A DNA stretch of 64,000 nucleotides from Polyangiaceae bacterium (GTDB taxonomy: Bacteria > Myxococcota_A > Polyangia > Polyangiales > Polyangiaceae). A program made the translations under genes and the position numbers. The stretch lies in the NCBI GenBank assembly GCA_041389725.1, contig JAWKRG010000017.1:1-64000 (forward strand). Direction: 5' to 3'. Of this stretch, positions 22,527-31,914 are shown piece by piece (the first letter of the stretch is position 1; the number at the start of each line of letters is the position of its first letter). Below the pieces are notes generated by a model. The model made no database searches, was not told the origin of the DNA, and was given only the letters and a program-made list of their open reading frames with translations.

Positions 22527-25500
22527 TCAGAAGCGCACGCGCGCAATCATGAACTTGTTGTTCAGCTCTTTGCTGGTGATGATCTCGAAGTCCGACGGAT
22601 TGTCCAGCTCACCTTTGAGGGAGCCTGCGCGACCATGTTCGGTGGTGAAGTACATCGTCTTCACACCTTTGGCCTTCTCGGCGGCGACCCAATCCTTGAA
22701 CTTTTGCCCGGAGGAGACGAAGGCCGGCGTGCGGTTGCCGGTGTAGAAGTTCTCGCCCTTCCAGTTCATCTGGTACGCGACCAGGGGCGCCTCGGGACCA
22801 GGGCGATCGCGGTAGTACGCCATGATCGTCTCGCGCTGACCCCAGTGAGGTGCGCACTTGACTAGATAGACGTCGAGGCCCCACGCCGCCCAAGCCATGG
22901 CCATGACCACGAGCAGCATGGAGGCGTGGGTGCGGAAGCGTCGCCAGGCGATCAGCAAGCACGCCGCGACGGCGACGAAGGTGAATGCAGCCAACGCCGC
23001 GTCGAAGTCCACGGCTTCCGACGGCCACGGCCGGCGGTAGTTGTAGGTGAACAGGTGCATCAACCGCGACTGGCCTTCGATGTCGCCCTTCTGGGTGGCA
23101 TACATGTCGCGCCCGGCCAGGAAGACCACTCCCGCAGACGCAAACCCGATGGCGCCGAACATGGCGCTGTCGAAGCGGGCGCTCGGGTCGCTCAGGGCGA
23201 TTGCCTCTGCAGCTCGCGGTCGCCCGAACAAGAGCGCGCCTCCGCCGCCGAATAGAATGCCCAGCCCGATGGACAGATAGCCAATCCATGGCACGGCGCT
23301 GGCAGGCTTGCCCTCCACCAAGGTTCCCAGAATGGAACCCGGGAGCAGGCGAGAGATGCCGTACACGAGAAACACGATGCCAATGGTGAGCGCGACGACG
23401 TAGTGGGGGAAGTAGCGTCGCTGCGGGAGCGCGTTGCCGTCGATCATTCGGTCCAACACCACGCCGACCAGCACCGCCGTGGGTGGGACCACTGGGAAGA
23501 TGTAGTGGTGGAACTTGGTGAGGGTGATGGTGAACATCGAGAACGCCATCACGAACCAAAGCAGCATGAAGGTGCCGCCGTCTCCGCGCAGGTCCGAGAC
23601 GTCGTTCTTGCGCCGCGCCCACCACACCAATGCTGCGGCGGCGATGCCGGTCCAGGGGAAGAGGCCGTAGCCCAGCTGCCAGATGTAGTAGCGGAAGCTA
23701 ACGTCGTCCCCGACGTTGGTGTCGTGCACGTGCACGAACGCACGCTTGTACATGTCGTGGAACAACAGCCGGTCCGTGAAGGGCTGGCCGTGACGCATGT
23801 ACATCTGCACGTACCAAGGCAGCGTGACCACCGCGACTAGAAGCACCAAGCTCGTGATCTGGACTCGGGTCAGTTCCTTCCAACGGCGGGTCGCGCCGAT
23901 GTAGGCGCCGGCGATGGCGATGGGCAACACCAGGCCCGGCGCGCCCTTCCCGAGCGCGGACAGCGCCACGAAGAACCACGCGGCAATGTAGGCGAGGTGC
24001 TTGCGGCTACGCTCGGCCCGGTTGATGAAGAGCAGGATCCCGCCCAGGCCAGTCCAAATCAGCGCGAGGTGCCAGGGCTGAAGATCGCGATTGACGGGCA
24101 ACACCTTGCGGCACGCTTCGTTGCCGGGCAACCCGCAATTGCCGCCCCCGGACCCGCTGAAGAACTCGTCCAGGTGGGGGCGAAAGCCGTGAGGGCTGGC
24201 TTCGAGCTGGAGCGTGAGGTTACGCGACGCCAGGTAGAGCACCTGTGGCAGTGCCAGCAAGATGACCACGAAGAAGAGCAGGTGGAACAAGGAAACGCGG
24301 AAGCTCCGCCCGAACAGGCTCAGCTCGTACACTCCCACGCGCTCTTCGGGCTTCGCGAAGATGCCGTACATGAACAGGCCCATCGCAGCCGTCAACGGCG
24401 CTACGTAGGGCATGTCGGTCATGGTCTGATGACCGATCAAGAACCAGTAGGGCATGGTCACGAGCGCCAAGCCGCCCAGGAGTGCCGCGCGTCGCCCCCA
24501 TACGCGTGCGGTGCCCTTGTACAAGAAGTAGCCACCTGCGAGCGTCAGCAGGAACACCGGCATGCGGGCTGCCCACTCGGGCTGCGGGAAGCGTCCCAGG
24601 GTCACCGCGTGCAGCATGCGATCCGGTTCGAAGCCGACCCCCAGAGCGGAGAAGAACACGCTCTGCATCCAGAAGTCAGCGACGGGCTTGGACCAGAACC
24701 AGCCGTCTTGGGCCCACCAAAGGCTGATCCAGTCGTCGCGAGCGAGCATCTCGCGCGCGACCTCGCCGTAGTGCGTCTCCCAGGGATCGCTCAGGGAGTA
24801 GCTGCCGAGCATCGGCAAATAGAGCAGCGTCGTGAAAGCGATCAGCCAAAAGCCGTGGCGCTGAAAGAGTGGGCGCGTGGCGCCGTTCTCATCGGTCTGG
24901 TAGGCGCCGAGGGCCTCCGCGCAGCGATAGGCACCGACCACCAGCCACAGAAAGGTCGCGGTGATGGCCACCGCTGCGGTCAACCGTGGCCAGGGCAGGG
25001 AGCCCGCCACGGCCAACCGTAGACTCAAGAAGAAGCCCGAGCCTGCCGCGGCCACTTCCAGCACACGGGAGCCAAGCTGCTTCATGTTCGCGCGACCGAC
25101 GACATGCTCGTCGTCGTCCTGCAGCGTGCCGAGCGCGTGGAACAATCCCCAGGCAGCGATGCTGAGACCGAACAGAGCCACTGGCACGCTGAAGGAAAAG
25201 TGCCGGTCCGCCGTCATCAGCAGGAACGGAGCAGCGGCTCCGACGAGGGCGATGACGATGCCCTGAATGAGGCGCTTGCGCGCGGCCGGTGTCAGTCGCG
25301 GCGCTTCCTCTTCGTCGGCCTCGCGAGACGTCTTGCCCTTGGCCTTCTTTGCCGAGGTCTCCGACTTGGTCGCCGAGGGCTTCTCGGACACTTCATCGGA
25401 CGCCCCGTCCGGTGCGGAGTCAGCGCTCTCGGGCGCGTCACCAGATGCAGTGTCGGCTGCGGAGTCAGCGCTCTCGGGCGCGTCACCAGATGCAGTGTCG

Positions 25501-25670
25501 GCTGCGGAGTCAGCGCTCTCGGGCGCGTCACCAGATGCAGTGTCGGCTGCGGAATCGGCGCTCTCGGGCGCGTCGCCAGATGCAGTGTCGGCTGCGGAAT
25601 CAGCGCTCTCGGGCGCGTCACCGCCTTCCTCGTCCTTTGCGGAGACGTCCTTGTCCACACCGTCGCGCAT
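22527..25670 (-). CDS. GT39/ArnT-like membrane glycosyltransferase
   Basis: This 1047-residue protein opens with a disordered acidic segment: five copies of GDAPESADSAADTAS (17-91), then a Lys/Glu stretch. From about residue 130 it is a polytopic membrane protein with many hydrophobic helices. The first large loop has SDPWETHYGEVAREML, matching the catalytic D/E loop of GT39 (protein mannosyltransferase/ArnT) enzymes, and later LPWYVQMYMRHGQPF. Such enzymes use lipid-linked sugars to glycosylate lipid A or proteins on the periplasmic side. It is about twice the usual ArnT length. Confidence 0.85.
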   Translation of the reverse strand: MRDGVDKDVSAKDEEGGDAPESADSAADTASGDAPESADSAADTASGDAPESADSAADTASGDAPESADSAADTASGDAPESADSAPDGASDEVSEKPSATKSETSAKKAKGKTSREADEEEAPRLTPAARKRLIQGIVIALVGAAAPFLLMTADRHFSFSVPVALFGLSIAAWGLFHALGTLQDDDEHVVGRANMKQLGSRVLEVAAAGSGFFLSLRLAVAGSLPWPRLTAAVAITATFLWLVVGAYRCAEALGAYQTDENGATRPLFQRHGFWLIAFTTLLYLPMLGSYSLSDPWETHYGEVAREMLARDDWISLWWAQDGWFWSKPVADFWMQSVFFSALGVGFEPDRMLHAVTLGRFPQPEWAARMPVFLLTLAGGYFLYKGTARVWGRRAALLGGLALVTMPYWFLIGHQTMTDMPYVAPLTAAMGLFMYGIFAKPEERVGVYELSLFGRSFRVSLFHLLFFVVILLALPQVLYLASRNLTLQLEASPHGFRPHLDEFFSGSGGGNCGLPGNEACRKVLPVNRDLQPWHLALIWTGLGGILLFINRAERSRKHLAYIAAWFFVALSALGKGAPGLVLPIAIAGAYIGATRRWKELTRVQITSLVLLVAVVTLPWYVQMYMRHGQPFTDRLLFHDMYKRAFVHVHDTNVGDDVSFRYYIWQLGYGLFPWTGIAAAALVWWARRKNDVSDLRGDGGTFMLLWFVMAFSMFTITLTKFHHYIFPVVPPTAVLVGVVLDRMIDGNALPQRRYFPHYVVALTIGIVFLVYGISRLLPGSILGTLVEGKPASAVPWIGYLSIGLGILFGGGGALLFGRPRAAEAIALSDPSARFDSAMFGAIGFASAGVVFLAGRDMYATQKGDIEGQSRLMHLFTYNYRRPWPSEAVDFDAALAAFTFVAVAACLLIAWRRFRTHASMLLVVMAMAWAAWGLDVYLVKCAPHWGQRETIMAYYRDRPGPEAPLVAYQMNWKGENFYTGNRTPAFVSSGQKFKDWVAAEKAKGVKTMYFTTEHGRAGSLKGELDNPSDFEIITSKELNNKFMIARVRF
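25398..25622 (-). repeat. Five-copy 45-bp tandem repeat in the GT39 gene
   Basis: The 45-bp units are nearly identical (TCGGCTGCGGAGTCAGCGCT on the plus strand) and encode GDAPESADSAADTAS; the last copy reads APDGAS. Such identity suggests recent slippage and copy-number variation between strains. Confidence 0.9.
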
Positions 25671-25751
25671 GAAGGGGGCCTTCCTACCGTGAAAGGCGTT
25701 GTCCGTCCATAGCGCGGGGCGCCGAGCAGCGGAAAATTCCCCTGTATTTTC

Positions 25752-26591
25752 TCAATGTTGCAGGCTGAGGTGGGCCCAGTCTTCGAAGCTGTCCACCTGC
25801 GAGCGTCCGAGACCCAGCTGCTCGAAGCGCTCGCGCAGCGGGTCGACGTCGTCGAGCAAGAAGCCGCTCAGCAGGAGGTGGCTTCTCGTGACGCGCGCCA
25901 GGTCTTCGGCGAGGGCGTCCAAGATCGGTCGTTCGATGTTGGCGACGACGACGTCGAAGGTGTCCTGGATGCGCTGCAACGGTCGCTCCGTGTAGCGCGC
26001 TCGTCCGGCCAACGAATTGAGCTTTGCGTGGCGGCGTGCCGAGCGCACGGCGCGCGGGTCGATGTCGGTGCCCAACACCCGTGCAGCGCCCTCTTGCGCG
26101 GCAATCATGGCCAGCACTCCGGTGCCGGTGCCAACGTCCAACACGCTACGACCTCGGCGCTCGTTACAGGTACGCACCACCGCGGCAGCCGAAAGCTGGG
26201 TCGAGGGATGACTGCCCACCCCGAACACCAAGTCTGGCTCGATGCGCAACACGCGAGCGCCCGCAGGCGCCGCGAACTCGAGCCAAGTGGGGACCAGCCA
26301 GTAGCCGCTCGTGACCTCGACGGGCGCGAGGGACTCGCGCCATGGTGCGAGCCACTCGTCTCGCGAGACGCGCGCCAGCGCCGGCGTCACGTCGGGCGCA
26401 CTGCGTCGCAGCTCGGCCTGGTAGCGGAGGGCTATCTGTTTGGTCTCTGCATACAGGCACAGTTCGAATTCGTCGCCCTGGGGGGTCAAGTCGACGCCCG
26501 TGGCGCCAAGCTCGAACAGCGCGTCCACGATGGCATCCGCCTTCGATTCCGTCGTAGTGCAGCTGATTCGCCAAACGTGGGTGGAGCTCAT
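25752..26591 (-). CDS. prmA: Ribosomal protein L11 methyltransferase
   Basis: This 279-residue protein has a PrmA N-terminal domain (ESKADAIVDALFELGATGVDL) and a class I methyltransferase domain: LVFGVGSHPSTQLSAA matches the PrmA FGTGxHPTT signature, DVGTGTGVLAMIAAQEGA is the SAM loop, TDIDPRAV follows, and VVANIERPIL is the NIL-type catalytic segment. PrmA trimethylates lysines of ribosomal protein L11. Length is close to the usual 290. It is divergent from the metallophosphoesterase gene with only 35 bp between starts. Confidence 0.85.
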   Translation of the reverse strand: MSSTHVWRISCTTTESKADAIVDALFELGATGVDLTPQGDEFELCLYAETKQIALRYQAELRRSAPDVTPALARVSRDEWLAPWRESLAPVEVTSGYWLVPTWLEFAAPAGARVLRIEPDLVFGVGSHPSTQLSAAAVVRTCNERRGRSVLDVGTGTGVLAMIAAQEGAARVLGTDIDPRAVRSARRHAKLNSLAGRARYTERPLQRIQDTFDVVVANIERPILDALAEDLARVTRSHLLLSGFLLDDVDPLRERFEQLGLGRSQVDSFEDWAHLSLQH

Positions 26592-26626
26592 GACGGCAGC
26601 GGGGAAGTCGTGCGAGGATAACCCCG

Positions 26627-27856
26627 ATGGGGACCGAGCGCCCGATGTTGATCTTCGTGAGCGACATCCACCTGACGGATGCGTTGCACGGCTCTGCCAT
26701 TTCCAAAGTCGACGCCTTCGAGCGCTTCTGGGTGCGCATTCAGGCGGCGCGGGGTCAGCGCCCTGCCAAGCTCGCCTTCGTCGGCGACCTGTTCGATCTG
26801 GTGCGCTCGCCCAGTTGGCTCGCGACTCCCTATCGGCCCTACCAAGAGCTGGACGCAGCTGGCGTACAGGTGGTGGAGCGCATCGTCAGTGGCATTCTCG
26901 AACGAGAGCGCCCGTTCTTCGACGCCATCCGCACTCGTGTCGAACGGGGAGAGCTGGAGATCTTCTACGCCTTGGGCAACCACGACCGCCTGCTGCAGAG
27001 CGCGCCCGCCGCGCGACGCACGGTGTGGAAAGCGCTCACGGGTCGTGACGAAGACGTCGATTTTCCCGACGAGCTCGAGTTCGCCGAACACGGCGTGCTC
27101 GCCTATCACGGTCACTGGGGTGACCCCATCAACGAAAACCCCGACGGCGCTGGCACCATCGGCGACGCGTTGGCCTCGGAGCTCATCGTGCGCTTTCCTC
27201 GCGAGGTGCAGTCGCTCATCGGGCGACGCGAAGAAGCGCTGGAAGACATCGACGACGTGCGTCCTATCTACGCCGTGCCGGCGTGGGTGCGCGAAATCGG
27301 CATTCGCCAGCGCGAGCTGCTGCGCCCGATTGGGCAAGTTTGGCAGGATCTCGTCTCGGACTTCCTGGACAACGACTTCGTGCGTCACTGGATGCGCTCC
27401 CAGCACAAGGTGCTGGGGCTCGACACGGGCAAGAAGCTCAAGCTCTTGCTCGAGCTTTCAACCGGCAAGCTGATGGCCCACACTCACGATCATCGGCTGA
27501 CCAAGCTCTACAAGCTGTTTCAGCACAGCTTCGACGGTCGCATGGCTCAGCGCGCCATCGAGCAATTGGAGCGCCGCGATCACCTGCGCTTCGTGGTGAA
27601 CGGCCATTCCCACTTCGCCTCCATGGTTCCCCTCGGCAACCTGGAAGGCAAACCCGCCGTCTACTTCAACACCGGCACCTGGCGCACGTTGCACCAGATC
27701 GGACACGGTCTCGGCGGGCGTCCGAGCTTCCTCGCCTTCGACGCCATGAGCTACCTCGTGTTCTTCCCGTCGGGCGATCCATTGGGCCGCGACTTCGAGT
27801 GGTGGAACGGCGCGCTCGTAGCTGGCCCCAAGCCGAAGGCGCTCAGCGGATCTTGA
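26627..27856 (+). CDS. Calcineurin-like metallophosphoesterase
   Basis: This 409-residue protein contains the dimetal motifs of calcineurin-like phosphoesterases: FVSDIHLTD near the start, FVGDLFDLV near 45, ALGNHDRL near 120 and a late NGHSHFASM. The middle has a long helical insertion (about 190-290). The sequence resembles the UDP-diacylglucosamine hydrolase/cytoplasmic phosphoesterase branch only in these motifs, so the substrate is unknown. The start at 26627 is taken over an internal ATG six codons later. Confidence 0.82.
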   Translation: MGTERPMLIFVSDIHLTDALHGSAISKVDAFERFWVRIQAARGQRPAKLAFVGDLFDLVRSPSWLATPYRPYQELDAAGVQVVERIVSGILERERPFFDAIRTRVERGELEIFYALGNHDRLLQSAPAARRTVWKALTGRDEDVDFPDELEFAEHGVLAYHGHWGDPINENPDGAGTIGDALASELIVRFPREVQSLIGRREEALEDIDDVRPIYAVPAWVREIGIRQRELLRPIGQVWQDLVSDFLDNDFVRHWMRSQHKVLGLDTGKKLKLLLELSTGKLMAHTHDHRLTKLYKLFQHSFDGRMAQRAIEQLERRDHLRFVVNGHSHFASMVPLGNLEGKPAVYFNTGTWRTLHQIGHGLGGRPSFLAFDAMSYLVFFPSGDPLGRDFEWWNGALVAGPKPKALSGS

Positions 27857-27982
27857 TTGGTTTGGGTCTCGACCCAGGGCAACGCGTTCGCACGCCTCCC
27901 GCCCTCAGCGCCGCTTTCGCAGTCGACCCGCGCCGAGCGCGAGCATCGCGGCCTCAGCGAGTCGTCCCAGAGCGGAGCACGC

Positions 27983-29236
27983 CTAGCGACCGAGCTTGTC
28001 GTGTTTCTCCAGAACGCGCGCCAAGCCCTCAAAAGCGTCCCTCAACTGTGCAGCTTTCTCATCATCTCGCAGGGACTCTACACGTCGCTTCAAGTCTTCC
28101 AGCTCCGTCGCCACTCCCGAGCAGGCCTGACTCAGCTTCGCGCGAAGGTCGACGCTTGCTCCTAGGTAGACGTGCGCTGCCCCCGCAAGTTGGCTCGCAT
28201 CGAACATCGTTCCCGCAGCCGCGCTTGCCTGTTCCACCAAGCGTCGCATGGCATCGAGATCCGCACCGGCGCAACCAGTCAAGATAGAAAGCGGGAAGTC
28301 CGGCACGTTACGTGCCGCTGGCTTGGAGTGGTCTACTCTGTAGGGCATCGTCTTGGTCGCGAACTTCTCCGGTGCCAGGACGAATCGACGCTTCAGCATT
28401 GGCTTCAGGTACTCACTCGACATTCCGAAATTCAAGTTCTGTCCGCCTCGGAGCAAGAAGGTGGCTATGGCAATCACTCGCCCATGCTCGTCGATGATTG
28501 GCCCACCCGATGAACCTGGAGAGATGGGCGCACTTATCTGAAAGACATGGCTTCCGTCCTCCATCTTGCGAGCCGCGCTGACCAAGCCGTCGCTGACCGT
28601 TGCCTCCAAGCCGAGGGGGTGACCGATCACCACCACGCGTTCGCCGATGCTCACGTCGTCTGGACTGCCGAGCGTCAGGGCGTGCAGGTCAGCTTGGATC
28701 CGCAGCACGACTAGGTCCCGGTCCACGTCCAAGCCGCGTACATCCAGGACACGGTGCTTGGTTCCGTCCGCCAAGGTCACGCGGATGTCCTTCTCGCCCG
28801 CTACCACATGAAGGTTTGTGGCGACCCATCCCTTTCTCCAGACGGCAAATCCAGTCCCGAAGGAGGACCCGGCCTGAATCGAGACGATCGCGCGCCTGCT
28901 GCGCGCCGCAATCTGGGCCGGCGTCAGAGTCGAGTTCGACGCTGGGACCCAGCCGCCTGTCGCACCAGCTTGGTCGTCATGGGACCGCGAGTAGAGGACA
29001 GTCTGTCGGTCAGCCTTCTGGATGAGGGCATCGCATTCGCCTTGGAGCGAGGGATCCTCCCCGGCAGCATCGCAAGCCTGGACGCAATCAGAATCGCCTC
29101 CACACAGCTCATCGTACTTTGATGGGGCCTCGGATCCGCCCCACGTGGACGTATGCACGGGTTGCCGTGGCGCGCAGCCGGCAACCATGAATGTTAGAAG
29201 GGGAACGATAGCCGAACGGAGTCGCACGCCCGACAT
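27983..29236 (-). CDS. Trypsin-like serine protease lipoprotein
   Basis: This 417-residue protein has a signal peptide with lipobox VAGC (Cys21), a Cys-rich linker (CGGDSDCVQACDAAGED) and a DegP-like trypsin domain with an intact triad: His143 (ATNLHVVAG), Asp174 (DVDRDLVVL) and Ser243 (SPGSSGGPI). There is no PDZ domain; the C-terminal 130 residues are helical with a coiled-coil-like end (ELEDLKRRVESLRDDEKAAQL). It is probably tethered in the periplasm, where it would degrade or process envelope proteins. Confidence 0.85.
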   Translation of the reverse strand: MSGVRLRSAIVPLLTFMVAGCAPRQPVHTSTWGGSEAPSKYDELCGGDSDCVQACDAAGEDPSLQGECDALIQKADRQTVLYSRSHDDQAGATGGWVPASNSTLTPAQIAARSRRAIVSIQAGSSFGTGFAVWRKGWVATNLHVVAGEKDIRVTLADGTKHRVLDVRGLDVDRDLVVLRIQADLHALTLGSPDDVSIGERVVVIGHPLGLEATVSDGLVSAARKMEDGSHVFQISAPISPGSSGGPIIDEHGRVIAIATFLLRGGQNLNFGMSSEYLKPMLKRRFVLAPEKFATKTMPYRVDHSKPAARNVPDFPLSILTGCAGADLDAMRRLVEQASAAAGTMFDASQLAGAAHVYLGASVDLRAKLSQACSGVATELEDLKRRVESLRDDEKAAQLRDAFEGLARVLEKHDKLGR

Positions 29237-29487
29237 GCTGTCACATCCCGAGCCGGATGCGGAGCGTGACGCGCCTGGTCGTCGAGACCGCCGCTCGGCC
29301 TCGGGTGCCCGACACGGGCCGTGGGAGGTTTCACTGGACTCCTACTGGGACCGATTCGGCCTGACATCTCCAAGGCGGTGGAACCCGAGAGCATCAGACA
29401 TGAGCGCGGAGGAGCTTCGAGGCGGTACGAGCGCAAAGTCCGGAAGAACCCGCCCTGCGAGGTGACTCGACGGTGCCGATGCAATGA

Positions 29488-30639
29488 CTACGCGCGACGC
29501 CGTCGCCATCGGCGCGCGCCGAGCGCGAGCAGGAGCAGCAGCGCGGCGTGTGGAACGCCGTCGGGCTCGCGCGACGGGGTGCGGCAACTGCAGCTACTCG
29601 AGTCGGCAGGCGATGCCGCATCGTTGGAGGGCGAGGCGTCCGTGTTGCTGCCAGCGTCGCCGGCGTCGTTCGGGCCCGCATCGCCATACAGATACTGGCA
29701 CTTCACCGCTTGCGGATTGAGCTTGCACCAGCGCTTGGCGAGTTCAGCGTTCTCCGGCGGTTCCACGCAAATATGAAGTTGCATGTCGAGGGTCACGCCG
29801 CCCTCAGGCGGCAGGTCAGTTCGCGCCACGCAGAGCTGCTTGGTCCGCTCCAGGCCATTGCGCAGGTCATGTTGCACGAGCTCTACGCAGTACTCGGGCA
29901 GCACCTCTTCGAACAAGACAGAGAATTCCGCCGGTTCCAGCCAAGGAGTGGCCATCATTCCGCGTGGCCGTTGGAGGGGAGTGTCGTAGGTCTCGACAAA
30001 GGTGCCCTTGCCCGGCACTTCACGCAGCGACAGCGCTTGAAAGGTGTACGGGGCCTTCGGTGGCAAGACAGTGAAGGTCATGCCGTACGGTGTGATTTCC
30101 TTCGAGCCAAGGTAGTGATCGCAGAACTTGTAGCAATAGACCAGCGCCCCGCTGAGCGCATACGTGCGCTGCAGCTTCGGCATCGTGGTGTCAAGATCAC
30201 TCAGCAGGGACACCCCGCTCGTCGTCGAAAACGACGCGCTGTCGTCGACATCGGTGTAGGGCTGCTCGAAGTGCCACGCCACGGTGTAGCTGGCCCCGGC
30301 CTGCAGTGGTGCGGCAGGTCGCCAGACCGCATAGCCACGGTTTGGCTCTACCGCTTCCATAGACAGGGAGCCTGGGACGGGCTGCGCGGACGAATCCGTG
30401 ACGGTGACGGTCATCGGCGCACTGGCTACCGCCAGGGAGTTGCGATGGCCGCGAATCACCACGAGCCCGTCCGTCGGCAGCACGGTGCCCGGCGCATACT
30501 CGGCACTGTTCCAGGCTTCCACCGCCCCACCGCCCGCGCACCCGTCGGCCGTCGACACCATCGGCGGCGACGCCAGCACGAGGCCGAAGGCCAAGGCACT
30601 GCCGGCCGCGAGGGTCAGGCGAGAGCGGAGCGGAGTCAT
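29488..30639 (-). CDS. Exported MYXO-CTERM protein of unknown function
   Basis: I start at the ATG at 30639 (MTPLRSRLTLAAGSALAFGL), which gives a signal peptide; the longer frame to 30756 adds an unlikely tail. The 383-residue protein has beta-rich segments (GLVVIRGHRN, ASYTVAWHFEQPYTD) that may form an Ig-like fold, several Cys, an Asp/Ala linker (DAGPNDAGDAGSNTDASPS) and a MYXO-CTERM tail (SCSCRTPSREPDG, hydrophobic helix, RRWRRRR). No enzyme motif is visible. Confidence 0.75.
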   Translation of the reverse strand: MTPLRSRLTLAAGSALAFGLVLASPPMVSTADGCAGGGAVEAWNSAEYAPGTVLPTDGLVVIRGHRNSLAVASAPMTVTVTDSSAQPVPGSLSMEAVEPNRGYAVWRPAAPLQAGASYTVAWHFEQPYTDVDDSASFSTTSGVSLLSDLDTTMPKLQRTYALSGALVYCYKFCDHYLGSKEITPYGMTFTVLPPKAPYTFQALSLREVPGKGTFVETYDTPLQRPRGMMATPWLEPAEFSVLFEEVLPEYCVELVQHDLRNGLERTKQLCVARTDLPPEGGVTLDMQLHICVEPPENAELAKRWCKLNPQAVKCQYLYGDAGPNDAGDAGSNTDASPSNDAASPADSSSCSCRTPSREPDGVPHAALLLLLALGARRWRRRRA

Positions 30640-30915
30640 CGCACTCGGGGAGATGCATCCGCCATGCCGAACGCGAAGGCCACGATCTTGCGACAGATCG
30701 CCGGAGCCGTGGCTCAGTTGGCACGGATCGGGCTCTCTGAGCGCAACGAGTGGCACACATCAGTGCAGGGCTTGCCGGGCGCGCATCGTGGAGCCTGTGC
30801 CCTCTTCGCCGGTCTGATTGTGCAACTTTTGCTCAATGCACGAGTTGCGGATGCGCGTGGCGGGTCGATGGACGCGATGGCTGCGCACGAGTAGCGTCGG
30901 ACTCGGAGGATCTCG

Positions 30916-31893
30916 ATGAGGCTCGATATCAGCTCGTTGTGTGCGCTGGCCGTCGTGGCGGCTGCTTCCCACGGTGCGGCGCAAGGGGCACCGCCTGCCC
31001 CTGGTGCTCCACCACCTGCCCCCGGTGCTCCACCACTTGCACCTGCACCTGCACCTGCACCGCCCCCGCCGACCGCCGCGCCACAGCAGCCAGCCGCCGC
31101 GCCGCCCACTGCACCGCCCGCTGCGGGGCAGCCTGCTCCGCAGCAGCAGCCAGGCCCCTACGGAGCTCCGCCGCCGGCAGCCACGCCGCCACCGCCCTGG
31201 CCGCCGGGCTATTCGCCGAATCCGCCGCCCCCGCCACCGCCGCCGCCGAACCCACGATCCGGTGTCGTCGTAGGCTTGTCTTTTGGCTTCGTCCTCGGGG
31301 GCAGCGGCGAACTCAGCGGGGACTGCAGCGGTCCGGGTTGTGGCGGGGCGTCATCTAGGACCGACTACAGTGACGAGCCGGGATTCCAGCTTGGATTCGA
31401 CGTGCTCGGCTACCTCTCGCCCTCCTTTCGACTGGGCGGGGGCGCCTTGTTCCTGCCCCAGGTCGAATACGACGCCGACCCGGGTGGTAGCGCGACCTTC
31501 GGCATGGAGCTGAGCCCCGTGTTCATCGCCGAAGGCCTCTTCGACGTCGGTGCCACCAGCGCCATCACTTTGCGTGGTTTTGCCGGCCCATTGATCCTCT
31601 TTCCCCGCGGTGACCTTCAAGACTCGATCGACAACTTCGAGGACCAGTGCAACGCATCCGCGACGCTAACAAAGTGTGACGTGACGGGCGGGCCCTACCT
31701 TGGGTTCACCATTGGTGCAGCGGTGGGTGCGCTGTTCGAGACTCCGTCGATCGGCATCCGACCGGCCCTCACCTTCCAGTACACCAACGTCAGCGTCGCG
31801 CCGACCGACGTCGAGGTAAACGGACTGCGGGCCGAGACAACCTCGAACCTCTCCGGTTTGCGTTACATCCTGGGCGTCGGGCTGGAGTTTTGA
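30916..31893 (+). CDS. Outer-membrane beta-barrel-like protein with proline-rich N-terminus
   Basis: This 325-residue protein has a signal peptide (ALAVVAAASHGAAQ), a Pro/Ala-rich segment of about 85 residues (PPAPGAPP repeats, then PPPPPPPPPNP), and a C-terminal domain of alternating glycine-aromatic strands (VVVGLSFGFVLGGSG, FQLGFDVLGYLSPSFRLGGGALFLPQVEYD) ending YILGVGLEF. The terminal Phe is the usual outer-membrane barrel signal. The Pro segment may span the periplasm. The ligand is unknown. Confidence 0.72.
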   Translation: MRLDISSLCALAVVAAASHGAAQGAPPAPGAPPPAPGAPPLAPAPAPAPPPPTAAPQQPAAAPPTAPPAAGQPAPQQQPGPYGAPPPAATPPPPWPPGYSPNPPPPPPPPPNPRSGVVVGLSFGFVLGGSGELSGDCSGPGCGGASSRTDYSDEPGFQLGFDVLGYLSPSFRLGGGALFLPQVEYDADPGGSATFGMELSPVFIAEGLFDVGATSAITLRGFAGPLILFPRGDLQDSIDNFEDQCNASATLTKCDVTGGPYLGFTIGAAVGALFETPSIGIRPALTFQYTNVSVAPTDVEVNGLRAETTSNLSGLRYILGVGLEF

Positions 31894-31914
31894 CGGCTCG
31901 GATGCAGCCGCGTT

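Noticed and set aside
28256..28276. Further copy of the HNH-gene element (GATCCGCACCGGCGC) within the serine protease gene
   Set aside because: Only a single isolated core match without the surrounding unit; may be chance in GC-rich coding sequence, so not called as a repeat copy.
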